Source: an uncultured Odoribacter sp.
GTDB taxonomy: Bacteria > Bacteroidota > Bacteroidia > Bacteroidales > Marinifilaceae
Assembly: GCA_944321165.1 (NCBI GenBank)
Contig: CALUKE010000005.1
Span: 124,001 to 188,000, forward strand
Direction: 5' to 3'
DNA length: 64,000 bases
The notes beneath the pieces are model-generated. The model was not told the origin of the DNA, ran no database searches, and worked only from the letters and a program-made list of their open reading frames with translations. The translations under genes and the position numbers were made by a program. Shown in pieces: positions 54,424 to 63,723 of the stretch (position 1 is its first letter; the number at the start of each line of letters is the position of its first letter).

Positions 54424-55890
54424 ATGGAAATTTTTAATGGATTACAACCTGCGTTGGTGTGGGAATATTTTGAAGAGATCTGTCAAATCCCGCGTCCTTC
54501 GAAAAAAGAAGAGAAGATCGCTGCCTGGCTGATGGAGTTTGCCAAAAAGCATCAATTGGAAGCTCGTCGGGATCAGGCGGGAAATGTATTGATTGCAAAG
54601 CCGGCGACTCCGGGAAATGAACATTCGCCGGCCGTGGTTTTACAGGCACATATGGACATGGTGTGCGAGAAAAATGCAGAAACTGTTCATGATTTCGAGA
54701 AAGATCCGATAAAACCTTATATTGACGGAGAATGGGTGAAAGCTCGTGGAACGACTTTGGGAGCTGATGACGGAATTGGAGTTGCTGCCGCCTTGGCCGT
54801 ATTGACGGATGAGAATGTGCAGCATGGACCGCTGGAATGTCTGTTTACAGTCGATGAAGAAACTGGTCTGACTGGGGCGTTTGCCTTGGAGCCCGGATTT
54901 TTTCAAGGGAAGATTTTATTGAACCTGGATTCGGAAGATGAAGGGGAAATGTTTATCGGGTGTGCCGGCGGCATCGATACGGTGGTGCGGTTGGCTTGTG
55001 AGAAAATGCCTTTGCCAGCCCATAAATTTGCTGTTCAGGTGAAAGTGAAAGGATTGCAGGGGGGACATTCCGGGGACGATATCAACAAGGGGAGAGGCAA
55101 TGCCATCAAGATCTTGAACCGTTTTCTCTGGGATTTGAATGAACGTTACGGTATTTTGCTCGCTTCGCTGGAAGGTGGGAATCTGCGAAACGCCATTGCC
55201 CGGGAGGCACAGGCTACGATCCTTTTCGACGAGGTATTGAAAGAGAATATCCGGGTAGATTTTAATCTTTATGCAGCTGAAATGGAAGAGGTGTGGAAGA
55301 TGACGGAGCCGGGTTTATCTCTGGAACTTGAATCGGTGGAATTGCCCGAAGAAACCTTGACCCAGGCCTTTACCGACAAGCTGTTGAACGCGTTGTATGC
55401 CTGTCCGCACGGTGTGTTCTCCATGAGTTACCGGATGCCCGGAATGGTAGAGACCTCTACGAATCTGGCTGCCGTGAAATGGGTGGAAAACAATACGGTG
55501 TTGATTACTACATCCCAAAGAAGTGATGTCGATTCGGAGAAAATGAACATTGCCCACATGGTGGCTGCTGTTTTCCGGATGGTTGGGGCGACGGTCGAAC
55601 ATGGGGAAGGATATCCTGGCTGGGCTCCGAATCCGGATTCCCGGATTTTGAAGATAGCCGTAGAATCGTACAAACAATTGTTCGGTCGGGCTCCCGTTGT
55701 CAGATCGATTCATGCCGGTCTGGAATGCGGTCTTTTCCTGGAGAAATATCCGGGCATGGACATGATCTCCTTTGGTCCTACTCTGCGTGGAGTACATTCT
55801 CCGGACGAGAAAGTGGATATTGCAACGGTTGAGAAATGGTGGCGTCATCTGACGGACATTTTGAAACGCTTAACTCAGGAGACGGTATGA
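54424..55890 (+). CDS. pepD: Aminoacyl-histidine dipeptidase (PepD)
   Basis: An M20-family zinc dipeptidase of the cytosol. Metal ligands are H76 (QAHMDMV, with D78), D115 (GADDGIG) and the Glu pair at 145-146 (FTVDEETGLTG). The lid/dimerisation domain (about 200-380) contains GGHSGDDINKGRGNA, and the last His is in LRGVHSPDEKV. 488 residues, as expected. The next gene overlaps it through ATGA, so the two are translationally coupled. Confidence 0.95.
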   Translation: MEIFNGLQPALVWEYFEEICQIPRPSKKEEKIAAWLMEFAKKHQLEARRDQAGNVLIAKPATPGNEHSPAVVLQAHMDMVCEKNAETVHDFEKDPIKPYIDGEWVKARGTTLGADDGIGVAAALAVLTDENVQHGPLECLFTVDEETGLTGAFALEPGFFQGKILLNLDSEDEGEMFIGCAGGIDTVVRLACEKMPLPAHKFAVQVKVKGLQGGHSGDDINKGRGNAIKILNRFLWDLNERYGILLASLEGGNLRNAIAREAQATILFDEVLKENIRVDFNLYAAEMEEVWKMTEPGLSLELESVELPEETLTQAFTDKLLNALYACPHGVFSMSYRMPGMVETSTNLAAVKWVENNTVLITTSQRSDVDSEKMNIAHMVAAVFRMVGATVEHGEGYPGWAPNPDSRILKIAVESYKQLFGRAPVVRSIHAGLECGLFLEKYPGMDMISFGPTLRGVHSPDEKVDIATVEKWWRHLTDILKRLTQETV

Positions 55891-56366
55891 ATGAGATAGA
55901 AAAAAGCGCCAAATTGGCGAAATACGACCGATTGTATGAACAGATCAAGGGGTATTTGCATACGACAACGGATATCTGGGCGCGTCTGGCAACCATGGAG
56001 GCCGTGTTGCACCACAAGATGCAGTCTTTTTTCTGGACCGGTGTATATGCTTTGATCGACGATGAACTGATTGTCCGTTCCTATCAGGGACCGGTTGCCT
56101 GTCAAAAATTACGGCATCATACCGGTGTCTGTTGGGCAGCGGTTTCTTCCGGAGAGACAGTCATTGTCGGAAATGTAGCGGAATTTCCTGGACACATAGC
56201 CTGCAATGCCTTGTCGAAGAGTGAAATTGTCGTTCCGATCCGGGATCCGGAGGGGAAGGTATTTGCCTGTCTGGATGTGGACAGCGACCGTCTGGATGCT
56301 TTTGATCAGGAAGATGCTGCAGGTTTGGAGAAGATTTTGTCCTTGCTGTATGATCATGACGAATGA
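55887..56366 (+). CDS. msrC: Free methionine-(R)-sulfoxide reductase, GAF type
   Basis: Reduces free Met-R-sulfoxide. The GAF domain has three cysteines at 72, 82 and 106, spaced 10 and 24 apart. This is the spacing of the catalytic cysteines of E. coli fRMsr (84, 94, 118). The surrounding sequence (GPVACQKL, TGVCWAAV, FPGHIACNALSKSEIVVPI) matches too. The ATG at 55887 overlaps the pepD stop (ATGA); an upstream in-frame start at 55836 would lie inside pepD. 159 residues. It is coupled to pepD, though the metabolic link is only a guess. Confidence 0.93.
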   Translation: MNEIEKSAKLAKYDRLYEQIKGYLHTTTDIWARLATMEAVLHHKMQSFFWTGVYALIDDELIVRSYQGPVACQKLRHHTGVCWAAVSSGETVIVGNVAEFPGHIACNALSKSEIVVPIRDPEGKVFACLDVDSDRLDAFDQEDAAGLEKILSLLYDHDE

Positions 56367-56499
56367 TAGAAGGGCTGTGTAAAAATAGTTTCTTAAGTGT
56401 GAAAAATATAAAAATGATTTTGAATTTTAGAGAGACATTTTTACCTTAGAGGCTGCAACGACAATAAAAAATGATAACTATTAAATATTATTCAGAATT

Positions 56500-57234
56500 A
56501 TGAAAAGAATTGCATTTTTAATCTTGAGTGTATTATTGACGGCGAGTGTTTTTGCTCAGGATCCGGGAGCAACTGAAAAGAATGCCGGTAATGCCGCTGT
56601 GAAGGCTAAAAATTATGCAGAGGCTTTCAAGCAATATGAGGCTTATTTGAAAATTGTCAATAATAATGACAAACCGACCGTTTACAATACAGCTTTTTGT
56701 GCCAATAAAATAAAGAATTATGCAGCTGCTGAAAAATATTTTGATATGTCTATCAAAAACAATTACAAGGCGGCTTCTTCTTATTTGGGGAAAGCTCAGG
56801 CTCAAAGAAGCCAGAATAAAACGGCAGAGATGTTGACCACTTTACAGGATGGAATGAAGGCATTCCCGGGAAATATGAAGTTGGAAACCATGTATGCTAC
56901 CCATTATATGAAAGAGGGACAAAAATTCCAGAAAGCCGGCAATGAAGCAAAGGCTGAAGAAAATTACATGAAAGTGACAACATTGACTACCAAGAGTTTC
57001 AAAACTCAGGGGTTGGTGAGTCTGGCCGGTCTGTTCTTCAATAATGGAGCCAAGATTCTGCAGGATGCCAATCCGATTGCCAATACAGATAAGGAAAAAT
57101 ACGAATCTGAGAAGGCAAAGGCCATGACTGATTTCAAGAAAGCCAAAGAGTATCTGGTGCAGGCTCAATCTTTGGAACCGGACAATCAGGATGTAAAAGA
57201 TCTGATGAAGCAGTTAAACGATGCCATGAAATAA
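56500..57234 (+). CDS. Secreted TPR-repeat protein
   Basis: A 244-residue protein with a signal peptide (MKRIAFLILSVLLTASVFAQ). At least three tetratricopeptide-like units are visible, e.g. KNAGNAAVKAKNYAEAFKQYEAYLK, YNTAFCANKIKNYAAAEKYFDMSIK and YLGKAQAQRSQNKTAEMLTTLQDGMK. A fourth Ala/Lys-rich helix pair lies at the end. Such proteins scaffold envelope complexes; the partner is unknown. A hairpin terminator follows it. Confidence 0.85.
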   Translation: MKRIAFLILSVLLTASVFAQDPGATEKNAGNAAVKAKNYAEAFKQYEAYLKIVNNNDKPTVYNTAFCANKIKNYAAAEKYFDMSIKNNYKAASSYLGKAQAQRSQNKTAEMLTTLQDGMKAFPGNMKLETMYATHYMKEGQKFQKAGNEAKAEENYMKVTTLTTKSFKTQGLVSLAGLFFNNGAKILQDANPIANTDKEKYESEKAKAMTDFKKAKEYLVQAQSLEPDNQDVKDLMKQLNDAMK

Positions 57235-57259
57235 AAAGCAAATTCTAAAAAATAAGGGG

Positions 57260-57296
57260 AGCCCTGAGAGTTGGATGGAAACTTTCAGGGCTTTTT
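57260..57296 (+). terminator. Terminator of the TPR gene
   Basis: A stem of AGCCCTGAGAGTT (57260-57272) with AACTTTCAGGGCT (57279-57291), with one mismatch, is followed by a short T-run. Confidence 0.75.
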
Positions 57297-57345
57297 CATC
57301 ATTCAGGATTTTATAATATGCTGTTATGGTAGTCCTCATTCTATT

Positions 57346-58491
57346 TTAATTTGTATAAAACGACGAAAGGGTGGCACAATTCTTTGGAAAAGTCTGTGGT
57401 TTCAATTTCTCCACAATCTGTTGACTTAGTTCTCCTTTTATCTTTTCCTTTTTATAATCGCAATTTTCGGGAGTAATTAGTGAAACATAAAAATCCTGGT
57501 ATGTACCTTTGGGAGTGATTGCGTTTGAAATACCTGTTGTTGTCAGTTTTGAATAGTTTTTAATTTGTTTGGTTTCCAAGTTGTATACGGCAGTATATAG
57601 TTTTGACAGATTAATATGTTTATGTGCATAGTTGAAACAAACATTTCGTGAAGTCACTATCGTATTTAATGAAATCCCTGTATAAGCTTTATTTTCAAAA
57701 GCAAACTTGAATTTGGCAATTGCATCTGCTTGGGGATTTTTGAAATAGTTTTCATCCTGGCATTGATCTTTTCCGTAGGAAATTTTATAAAGAGGAATTG
57801 TTTGTTCAGAATCGATTTGGTATATGATGGAATAATTGGCATTGTATGTGTAGTATATTTTGTCATTTTGCAAATTACAGGATGAAATAGACATGGAAAG
57901 ATAATTATTATCAATAGGTAGTTGATATTGGGTACTGTCTTTGATGATAAAACAGCCATTGTTTTCCTGATCGAGTATATGTGCAAAAACTCCAAAATAA
58001 CGACATGAATCGAGAGGTAAATAAATAGAGGGCAGATTGTATGTAGGTATTCGTTTTACAAAATGTAGATCTGGGATCGAATAATAAACAACGCTTTGTC
58101 TTCTGTTATCATTAATTATCAGTTCTTTTCGATCGTTTTGTAGATGGAAGGATGTGATATCCAAGTATTCATCCGGAGCTCGTCCTTTTTTGTCCAAGGT
58201 ATGGATATATTTCCCGTCATGGTTGAATATAAATATTTTAGACCTATTCCTGTCAAGAAGAAACAAAAAGTCCGGACTTATTTGAATGTCGTCAATTTGT
58301 CCAAGTAGAGGTTCTTTGTTAAGTTTTATAATAACGATGCTATCGCAAACATCATTTATATCCCCCTCTGTTGCCGTAGAAATGTCAATATGAATCGTTT
58401 CTAAATTTGGATACTCTTCCTGTTTTTGGTGACAAGAGGTAATGACAATGCTTAGAACTGTGATGAAAACTGTGATGATAGATTTATACAT
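57346..58491 (-). CDS. 6-bladed beta-propeller lipoprotein, C-terminal frameshift
   Basis: A cell-surface or periplasmic lipoprotein (lipobox near VITSC, about residue 20) of about 381 residues from the chosen start at 58491; the 58509 start is also possible. It has the GRAPDEYLDI motif (GxGPxEF-like) of Bacteroidales 6-bladed propellers, then repeated blades. Its nucleotide sequence from about 57340 to 57630 is close to a second copy at 63724-64000 (about nine in ten bases identical by eye). Relative to that copy, one base is missing at about 57408-57412, so its last ~20 residues are in another frame. The old frame still reads intact to its own stop. It is the last gene of the leftward cassette. 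Confidence 0.78.
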   Translation of the reverse strand: MYKSIITVFITVLSIVITSCHQKQEEYPNLETIHIDISTATEGDINDVCDSIVIIKLNKEPLLGQIDDIQISPDFLFLLDRNRSKIFIFNHDGKYIHTLDKKGRAPDEYLDITSFHLQNDRKELIINDNRRQSVVYYSIPDLHFVKRIPTYNLPSIYLPLDSCRYFGVFAHILDQENNGCFIIKDSTQYQLPIDNNYLSMSISSCNLQNDKIYYTYNANYSIIYQIDSEQTIPLYKISYGKDQCQDENYFKNPQADAIAKFKFAFENKAYTGISLNTIVTSRNVCFNYAHKHINLSKLYTAVYNLETKQIKNYSKLTTTGISNAITPKGTYQDFYVSLITPENCDYKKEKIKGELSQQIVEKLKPQTFPKNCATLSSFYTN

Positions 58492-58519
58492 AGTAAATAT
58501 ATTTGACATAAATGTGGTA

Positions 58520-59980
58520 TCATGGTTTTTTGTGTATATAAGAACAGTTGTTTTCGAAATCCCATAATGTTTGTATTTTTAAATTAAGCACTTCGAGTTT
58601 GTAATTGATAATTGCATTTGTATAGGATTGTTTGGCTTGAGTCAGTTGCCCCTGGTATTGTTGTAATTCCATGCCGGACAATTCTCCATTGCGGTATTTT
58701 TCAGCCTGAATGTTGTAGGTCCGTTCTGCATTGGCAATGTTTTGTTTTTGTATATCCACTTGTTCCAAGAGGATAGGTAATCGTCTGCATATTTGTCGGA
58801 TATCGAGTATGATGGATTTTTGTTCTTCTTCTATGTTGAGACGGTTTGCTTCAATGCTCAATTCTGTCGATTTGACCCGATCTTTTTTCGCTCCCCAGTC
58901 AAAGATAGGAATAGATAGGTTTACACTGATTTGTTCATTGTCGGTGGGATTTTGGTACATATCGTTTATTTTACCGGCCAAAGCATCTATTCCAATACGG
59001 GCGGAGAGGTTGCCTTTAAATTCATTTTCGGATTTAGCCCGAACAAGGTTAAACAGATCCCGTTCCACTGAAATTTGTTGTTGGCGGATTTCCATTCGTT
59101 GTTCCAAACCGAATTTTACTGCCTCGTCCGAATCGACGCAAACAGGCGAAATCGTTGTATTCGGAAGCAATAGAAAATCTTGAGTCAGTGGCATGCCAAT
59201 AAGCTGTTTAAAACGATCTTTGGCATCTTCCAGATTGATCTGTTGATTGTTGAGAGCTGTACGTGCAGATGCGAGATTTACTTCTGCCTGGTATAGTTCT
59301 TCCAGAGGAATCAGTCCCGCTTCTGCTTTCCGAGTAATAATCTCTGCGTTTTTGCGTTGATTTTCAAATTCATCCTGTGCAATTTGTAAATCTTTTTGAG
59401 ATTGATAGACGGAATAAAAGGTTGTGGTGACATTTTTCTCAAGAGCCAGTTGCTGTATGGCAAAATTGAGTTGTGCGTTTTCCAGGCTGAGTTCGAGTTC
59501 CCGAAATTGCATTTTGCTGCGATTATATGTAAATAGGGGCTGTTCAATGCGCAGGGATAGATTATGGTTATAGGAAATAGCCTTTCCGCCAGAGGTTCGG
59601 TTGGAGGCATTTTGCCAGGAAAAATCGTTGTATAATCCGATGCTTCCGTCCGTCCATTTGATAGGTTGAAGAATTCCCAGTGAGGCGCCGGCAGACATCG
59701 TTTGACTGGCAAACCATTGACTGTTATAATCGTCGTAGATATTTCGTCGGGAGTAATTGAATGGATTTACGTCTAAGGCGAATTGTGATTTGAGTGAAGC
59801 TTTTTGTGCTTTTAAGTTTAATTGTTGTTGTTGTAAGTTCAGTTTGCTTTGAGTCAGCTGGGGGCTGTTCAGGAAGGCAATCTCCAATGTCTTTTCCAGT
59901 GTTAGGACTTCTTGAGCCTTTGAAAAGATCGGGGTGGCCGATAGCAGGCCGATCGTAATGCAAATGTTTAAATATTTCAT
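58520..59980 (-). CDS. TolC-family outer membrane efflux protein
   Basis: A 486-residue outer-membrane channel. It has a signal peptide (MKYLNICITIGLLSATPIFSKA) and two long helical OEP repeats (LTLEKTLEIAFLNSPQLTQSKLNLQQQQ...; KSIILDIRQICRRLPILLEQVDIQKQNIANAERTYNIQAEKYRNGELSGMELQQYQGQLTQAKQSY). Such channels dock to HlyD/ABC or RND pumps to export molecules. No pump partner lies in this window. It is coupled to its neighbours by gaps of 10-11 bp. Confidence 0.92.
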   Translation of the reverse strand: MKYLNICITIGLLSATPIFSKAQEVLTLEKTLEIAFLNSPQLTQSKLNLQQQQLNLKAQKASLKSQFALDVNPFNYSRRNIYDDYNSQWFASQTMSAGASLGILQPIKWTDGSIGLYNDFSWQNASNRTSGGKAISYNHNLSLRIEQPLFTYNRSKMQFRELELSLENAQLNFAIQQLALEKNVTTTFYSVYQSQKDLQIAQDEFENQRKNAEIITRKAEAGLIPLEELYQAEVNLASARTALNNQQINLEDAKDRFKQLIGMPLTQDFLLLPNTTISPVCVDSDEAVKFGLEQRMEIRQQQISVERDLFNLVRAKSENEFKGNLSARIGIDALAGKINDMYQNPTDNEQISVNLSIPIFDWGAKKDRVKSTELSIEANRLNIEEEQKSIILDIRQICRRLPILLEQVDIQKQNIANAERTYNIQAEKYRNGELSGMELQQYQGQLTQAKQSYTNAIINYKLEVLNLKIQTLWDFENNCSYIHKKP

Positions 59981-59989
59981 GTGGTATTT

Positions 59990-61429
59990 TTAGTTTGTAA
60001 TAAATTTGATTTTTTCCTTGATCTCATTTTTCATTTCTTCTGCAGCCGGCGACATGATTTTGGGCTGTTTGTCAATCAGTATGCGTGCGGTGGCCATGGC
60101 TTTTTCCGGCTGTCCCCATTCCAGATACAGGTCGGTCAGCAGATACAGGGGGTAGAGGCGGTTGGGCACCATGTTGAGGGCATGCCTGAAGCAGGCTTCG
60201 GCTTGCGGATACTGTTTCATCTGGCGGTGGTTTTTGCCGATGATGTTCCAGAACATGGGGTCGGAACTGAGGGTGGCCCCTTCATGCAGGATGCGATTGC
60301 TTTCCTTGTATTTTCCGGTTTTGGAAAGGCATTGCCCGTATTCGAATAAAAAGCGCGGATTGTTTTTGAGCTGTCCGTACAGGCGGCTGTAATTTTCTGT
60401 TGTGCCTTCATAGATATCCATGGAATAATAGGTCTGCTCTTCGTGCCATGTCCGGACGGCAGGTTGTTGTGCATGCCATTGCCGTAGCGACAGGATGCCG
60501 GGGACGGCAAACAGGAGCAGGCAGGCGGTTGTGATGTATTTGTTGCCGGAGGCGGCGGCAGAATCAATGGTCAGAATGGCAAACAGCACTTGCAGTTGCC
60601 ACACGCTAAACGGATAGGAAAAACAGGAGAACACGAGAAACGTGACGACGGATGCGGCAATTCCCGGCTGTCTTTTCCGGAAGGAGGGGCGCAGGGTGAA
60701 TGCGATGAGGGACAGGAACAGGAGCAGTCCGGGAAGACCATGTTCTGCCCCTATTTGCAGAAATTCATTGAAGGCATATTCCGGAGAACCGGCAACATGT
60801 TCTTCCTGTGGGGAGGCGTTTCCGGAAGCGAAATAGGCGGCCTGTGCCTCGCCGTAGGCTCCGGCGAAATGGCCGTTACCCACTCCGGCGAGGGGATGTG
60901 CGGCGATGATGCGGAGAGTGATTTTCCACATCAGCAGGCGGCCGTCTGCCGAATCCTTTTTCAGGTGGTAGATGCCTCCACCGGCCAGGGCGAGCAACAG
61001 GAAGGCAGCTGCCAGGCAGGCAATGTACTGCTTGCGGTGTGTCCGGAAGAGTTGCCCGATGCGGGAGGTCAGGCGGTAGCGGGATGCCAGCACGACAGCC
61101 GTGCCCGTTCCTGCCGCCAGCCAGGAGGCCCGGCTCATGGAAGCGGGCAGCAGGCTGACGCAGAGAAATATACAAATTCCTGACAGCCAGATCGAAATGC
61201 GTTTCGTCAGGCAGGAGGTTGTCTTATGCTGCACCACATTCCACAAAGCGATGGGGAGCAGGGTGGCCAGAAATCCTGCAAACGGTCCGGGATTCTGGAA
61301 TGACCCGGTCAGCCTATACAGGGTGTGGTTGGAGGCAGTCAGTCCATACAGTTGTATACATCCGTAAAGTGCTTCCGCTATCCCCCAGCAAAGCAGGGGG
61401 ACAATGATGAATGTGGGGGTGTTTTTCAT
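59990..61429 (-). CDS. O-antigen-ligase-like membrane protein with C-terminal TPR repeats
   Basis: A polytopic membrane protein (about nine hydrophobic segments to about residue 300) with the O-antigen ligase/Wzy_C pattern (FQNPGPFAGFLATLLPIALW; HPLAGVGNGHF; FLQIGAEHGLPGLLLFLSLIAF), then two or three TPR-like units (about 350-460). 479 residues. The N-terminus seems to start inside the usual first helices, so it may be slightly truncated, or the start may be mis-chosen. GC is visibly higher than its neighbours. The substrate may be a glycan on a lipid or peptide carrier; this is not shown. Confidence 0.8.
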   Translation of the reverse strand: MKNTPTFIIVPLLCWGIAEALYGCIQLYGLTASNHTLYRLTGSFQNPGPFAGFLATLLPIALWNVVQHKTTSCLTKRISIWLSGICIFLCVSLLPASMSRASWLAAGTGTAVVLASRYRLTSRIGQLFRTHRKQYIACLAAAFLLLALAGGGIYHLKKDSADGRLLMWKITLRIIAAHPLAGVGNGHFAGAYGEAQAAYFASGNASPQEEHVAGSPEYAFNEFLQIGAEHGLPGLLLFLSLIAFTLRPSFRKRQPGIAASVVTFLVFSCFSYPFSVWQLQVLFAILTIDSAAASGNKYITTACLLLFAVPGILSLRQWHAQQPAVRTWHEEQTYYSMDIYEGTTENYSRLYGQLKNNPRFLFEYGQCLSKTGKYKESNRILHEGATLSSDPMFWNIIGKNHRQMKQYPQAEACFRHALNMVPNRLYPLYLLTDLYLEWGQPEKAMATARILIDKQPKIMSPAAEEMKNEIKEKIKFITN

Positions 61430-61493
61430 GAAGAATTATGGTGTCATTCGTCGGATAATATCAGTTCTATAAACATGTATGTGCATATTTGCT

Positions 61494-62531
61494 TCATGTT
61501 GTTTGTTTTTTCAGTGGATATCGGTAGATTTCTTCGGGCACTTTGAGGCCGTATAGATAACCGTTTGGTTCGTCAACGGTGAAGAATACGATGCTTTCGG
61601 GGATGTTGATTTTTTTGACTGGTTTTCCGCTCCAATCGAACACATGGATTTCCACTCCTTTCTCAAAATAGGGAAATTGTCGCCAGGGTTGGTTGATGTA
61701 GAGGGCATATATGTATTTTTCGGTAGAAGACAGGTTGAAGTAATATGTGGTTAGTTCCTCTTCTGTCAATTGGAGGTTGTCAAAAATATTGACGGGCTGT
61801 CCGTATGATATGGAGAATGCATCCTTCATGTCGGCAGAGAAAAAATTGATTTGGTTGAAAAACGACATGTTGCCCACGAACAGATTTTGCTGGGGATGCT
61901 TGTAGAGTTCCATGCCAAGTGCATAGGAGTTTTCATCACAATGGATATAAGTTTTATAAAGTTTATGTTCTGTAAGAATTTCTTTGGAGTGAATGTTTTG
62001 TAAGTTGAAGATCAGATTGCTCTGTTGCGGTTTAATGCTTGCTGCAATAGAATCGTTGATGTTTGAGTAACCCCATGCATATTGGATACGAAAAATAGTA
62101 TCGCATACAGTTTCACCTGTTTTCAGGGATTGTGTGAGATTAAAACTGCATCTTTTGTTGAGTGTCAGGTCGGAAATCCAGAGGACAAGGTCTTTTCCCG
62201 AATGGAAATAATTCCCGTCGTAGCTGACATTCAGGAATTCGTTGGGGCCTCTTCCTTGTGCGAGGAATTGTCCCAGGTATTTGAAAGTGTTAGTCGAGTA
62301 TATCTCGAAGAAACCGTTGTGTCCGGAAGGCTTGAATGCGATGAAAAAGGTGTCAACGACATAAAGGTCGTTGATGCCCATGATTTCGAGGTCCATTTTT
62401 CCCCCGGCGACTGTTTCCTCTTCCGGGAATTGGGTGATGACGGTGTTCGGACCGTCGAGCACATTGGTGTCTCCGTCGTGGCAGGAGAGGAACGACAGGT
62501 AAAGCAGAAATATGACAAAATGTGGTTTCAT
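61494..62531 (-). CDS. 6-bladed beta-propeller lipoprotein (second type)
   Basis: A 345-residue lipoprotein with lipobox LSFLSC (about residue 17 from the chosen start at 62531; 62546 is the alternative). It shows the GRGPNEFL motif shared with the 57.3-kb gene, followed by blade-like repeats, and ends in an EIYRYPLKKQ tail. The two proteins are homologous in fold, but I see little stretch-level identity outside that motif. It lies between the O-antigen-ligase gene and the two CxxC proteins. Confidence 0.78.
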   Translation of the reverse strand: MKPHFVIFLLYLSFLSCHDGDTNVLDGPNTVITQFPEEETVAGGKMDLEIMGINDLYVVDTFFIAFKPSGHNGFFEIYSTNTFKYLGQFLAQGRGPNEFLNVSYDGNYFHSGKDLVLWISDLTLNKRCSFNLTQSLKTGETVCDTIFRIQYAWGYSNINDSIAASIKPQQSNLIFNLQNIHSKEILTEHKLYKTYIHCDENSYALGMELYKHPQQNLFVGNMSFFNQINFFSADMKDAFSISYGQPVNIFDNLQLTEEELTTYYFNLSSTEKYIYALYINQPWRQFPYFEKGVEIHVFDWSGKPVKKINIPESIVFFTVDEPNGYLYGLKVPEEIYRYPLKKQTT

Positions 62532-62630
62532 TGTATTAATATTCACTATGTTTGTGATAGGAAATTCATTTTTGAAAGAATATATATTAATGTTATCTAT
62601 TTTAGTTTATCATATATTGGGCGATGTATT

Positions 62631-63170
62631 TTATTTTTGCATTTTTTGTATATATAATTGTCTGATATTTTGATTATTTATAGGATTTCCTATTAGTATT
62701 ATTTGATTGATAGAATCTAAGAGTAAGGTTTGCCCCAACGGATTTTTAAAAATGCTATTTTCCTTTTTCATGATTCCATTTTTATCATAGTAGTATGGCA
62801 TAATAAAGTAATTTCGTTGTTGTTGTACTGCTAAATCATAATAGTGTTCTGTTTGACTTATAAAAATATAACTTACGTTTATTTTTAAACTATCGGTTGT
62901 TTTTTTGAATTGTTTCCATAACGGTAGTTTTAATTTACAAGGAAAGCAACCTGACGAATCAATATAATTAACTATTTTATATTTTGAACTAGTCCAATTG
63001 TATATTGTGTTTTTATGTAAGTTTTCAATTTGAAGATTTGGGGTAAAACTGATTTTTTTACGATACCATTCTTTTAATAAATGATTTATTTCTTCATTTT
63101 GGGAATTGCATCCATAAAATAGTATACAGTATGATACAATTAAAAATATTAGCCTATAAAACTGATTCAT
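62631..63170 (-). CDS. Thioredoxin-like CxxC lipoprotein (CFPC)
   Basis: A 179-residue AT-rich lipoprotein with lipobox LFYGC (about residue 21). A thioredoxin-like active site CFPC sits in DSSGCFPCKLKLPLWKQF. The following VSYIFISQTEHYYDLA resembles the thioredoxin beta-strand/helix region. This layout points to a periplasmic disulfide or reductant-relay protein of the TlpA kind. It is much more AT-rich than the chromosomal average here. It begins 13 bp before the next CxxC gene's stop, so one operon is likely. Confidence 0.7.
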   Translation of the reverse strand: MNQFYRLIFLIVSYCILFYGCNSQNEEINHLLKEWYRKKISFTPNLQIENLHKNTIYNWTSSKYKIVNYIDSSGCFPCKLKLPLWKQFKKTTDSLKINVSYIFISQTEHYYDLAVQQQRNYFIMPYYYDKNGIMKKENSIFKNPLGQTLLLDSINQIILIGNPINNQNIRQLYIQKMQK

Positions 63171-63182
63171 AATTCGATGATA

Positions 63183-63719
63183 TTATTTGTTTAATATATT
63201 TAGATAAGTTATAAAGAAATCGTCAATACCTTTCACTGATAAATATGGTTTTGTTATTTTTTTATTTTCATAAATAAAGAAAAGAGGAGTTTGAATCTCA
63301 ACTTTTTGAATTAATTCTTGTTTTAATTGAAAAAAAGGATATTTCAAATCATTGATAACTGTATATAAATTGCAATTTGATAAAGATTCCGGATATGTTA
63401 AAATTATGTATATATCTCTATTGCTTGTTTGTTTTAATGTATCTAATTTTTTAATATTATCTATTATACATGGATGGCACATGGTATAATTTAAATATAG
63501 AATAATAGATGAATCTGGAATTGTATCATATAGTTGGCATACTTGATTGTTTATTGCCAATAGTTTATAATTCTTTATTGGAGTATTTTCTAATATCCAA
63601 GATGACTGTAATGTTTCTAATGCTGTTTGATAGAGATAATCTTTATAAAGATACTGATCTTTATCAGGTTTACATGCGTATATGCAACCAATAATTATAA
63701 TATAATATAGCAATTTCAT
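63183..63719 (-). CDS. Thioredoxin-like CxxC lipoprotein (CHPC)
   Basis: A 178-residue AT-rich lipoprotein with lipobox GCIYAC (about residue 16). The CHPC motif is in LNYTMCHPCIIDNIKKLDTL, followed by IYIILTYPESLSNC, again a thioredoxin-like fold. It is distinct from the CFPC protein but similarly built, suggesting two redox partners rather than a simple duplication. It lies 5 bp from the next propeller gene. Confidence 0.7.
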   Translation of the reverse strand: MKLLYYIIIIGCIYACKPDKDQYLYKDYLYQTALETLQSSWILENTPIKNYKLLAINNQVCQLYDTIPDSSIILYLNYTMCHPCIIDNIKKLDTLKQTSNRDIYIILTYPESLSNCNLYTVINDLKYPFFQLKQELIQKVEIQTPLFFIYENKKITKPYLSVKGIDDFFITYLNILNK

Positions 63720-63723
63720 GATA

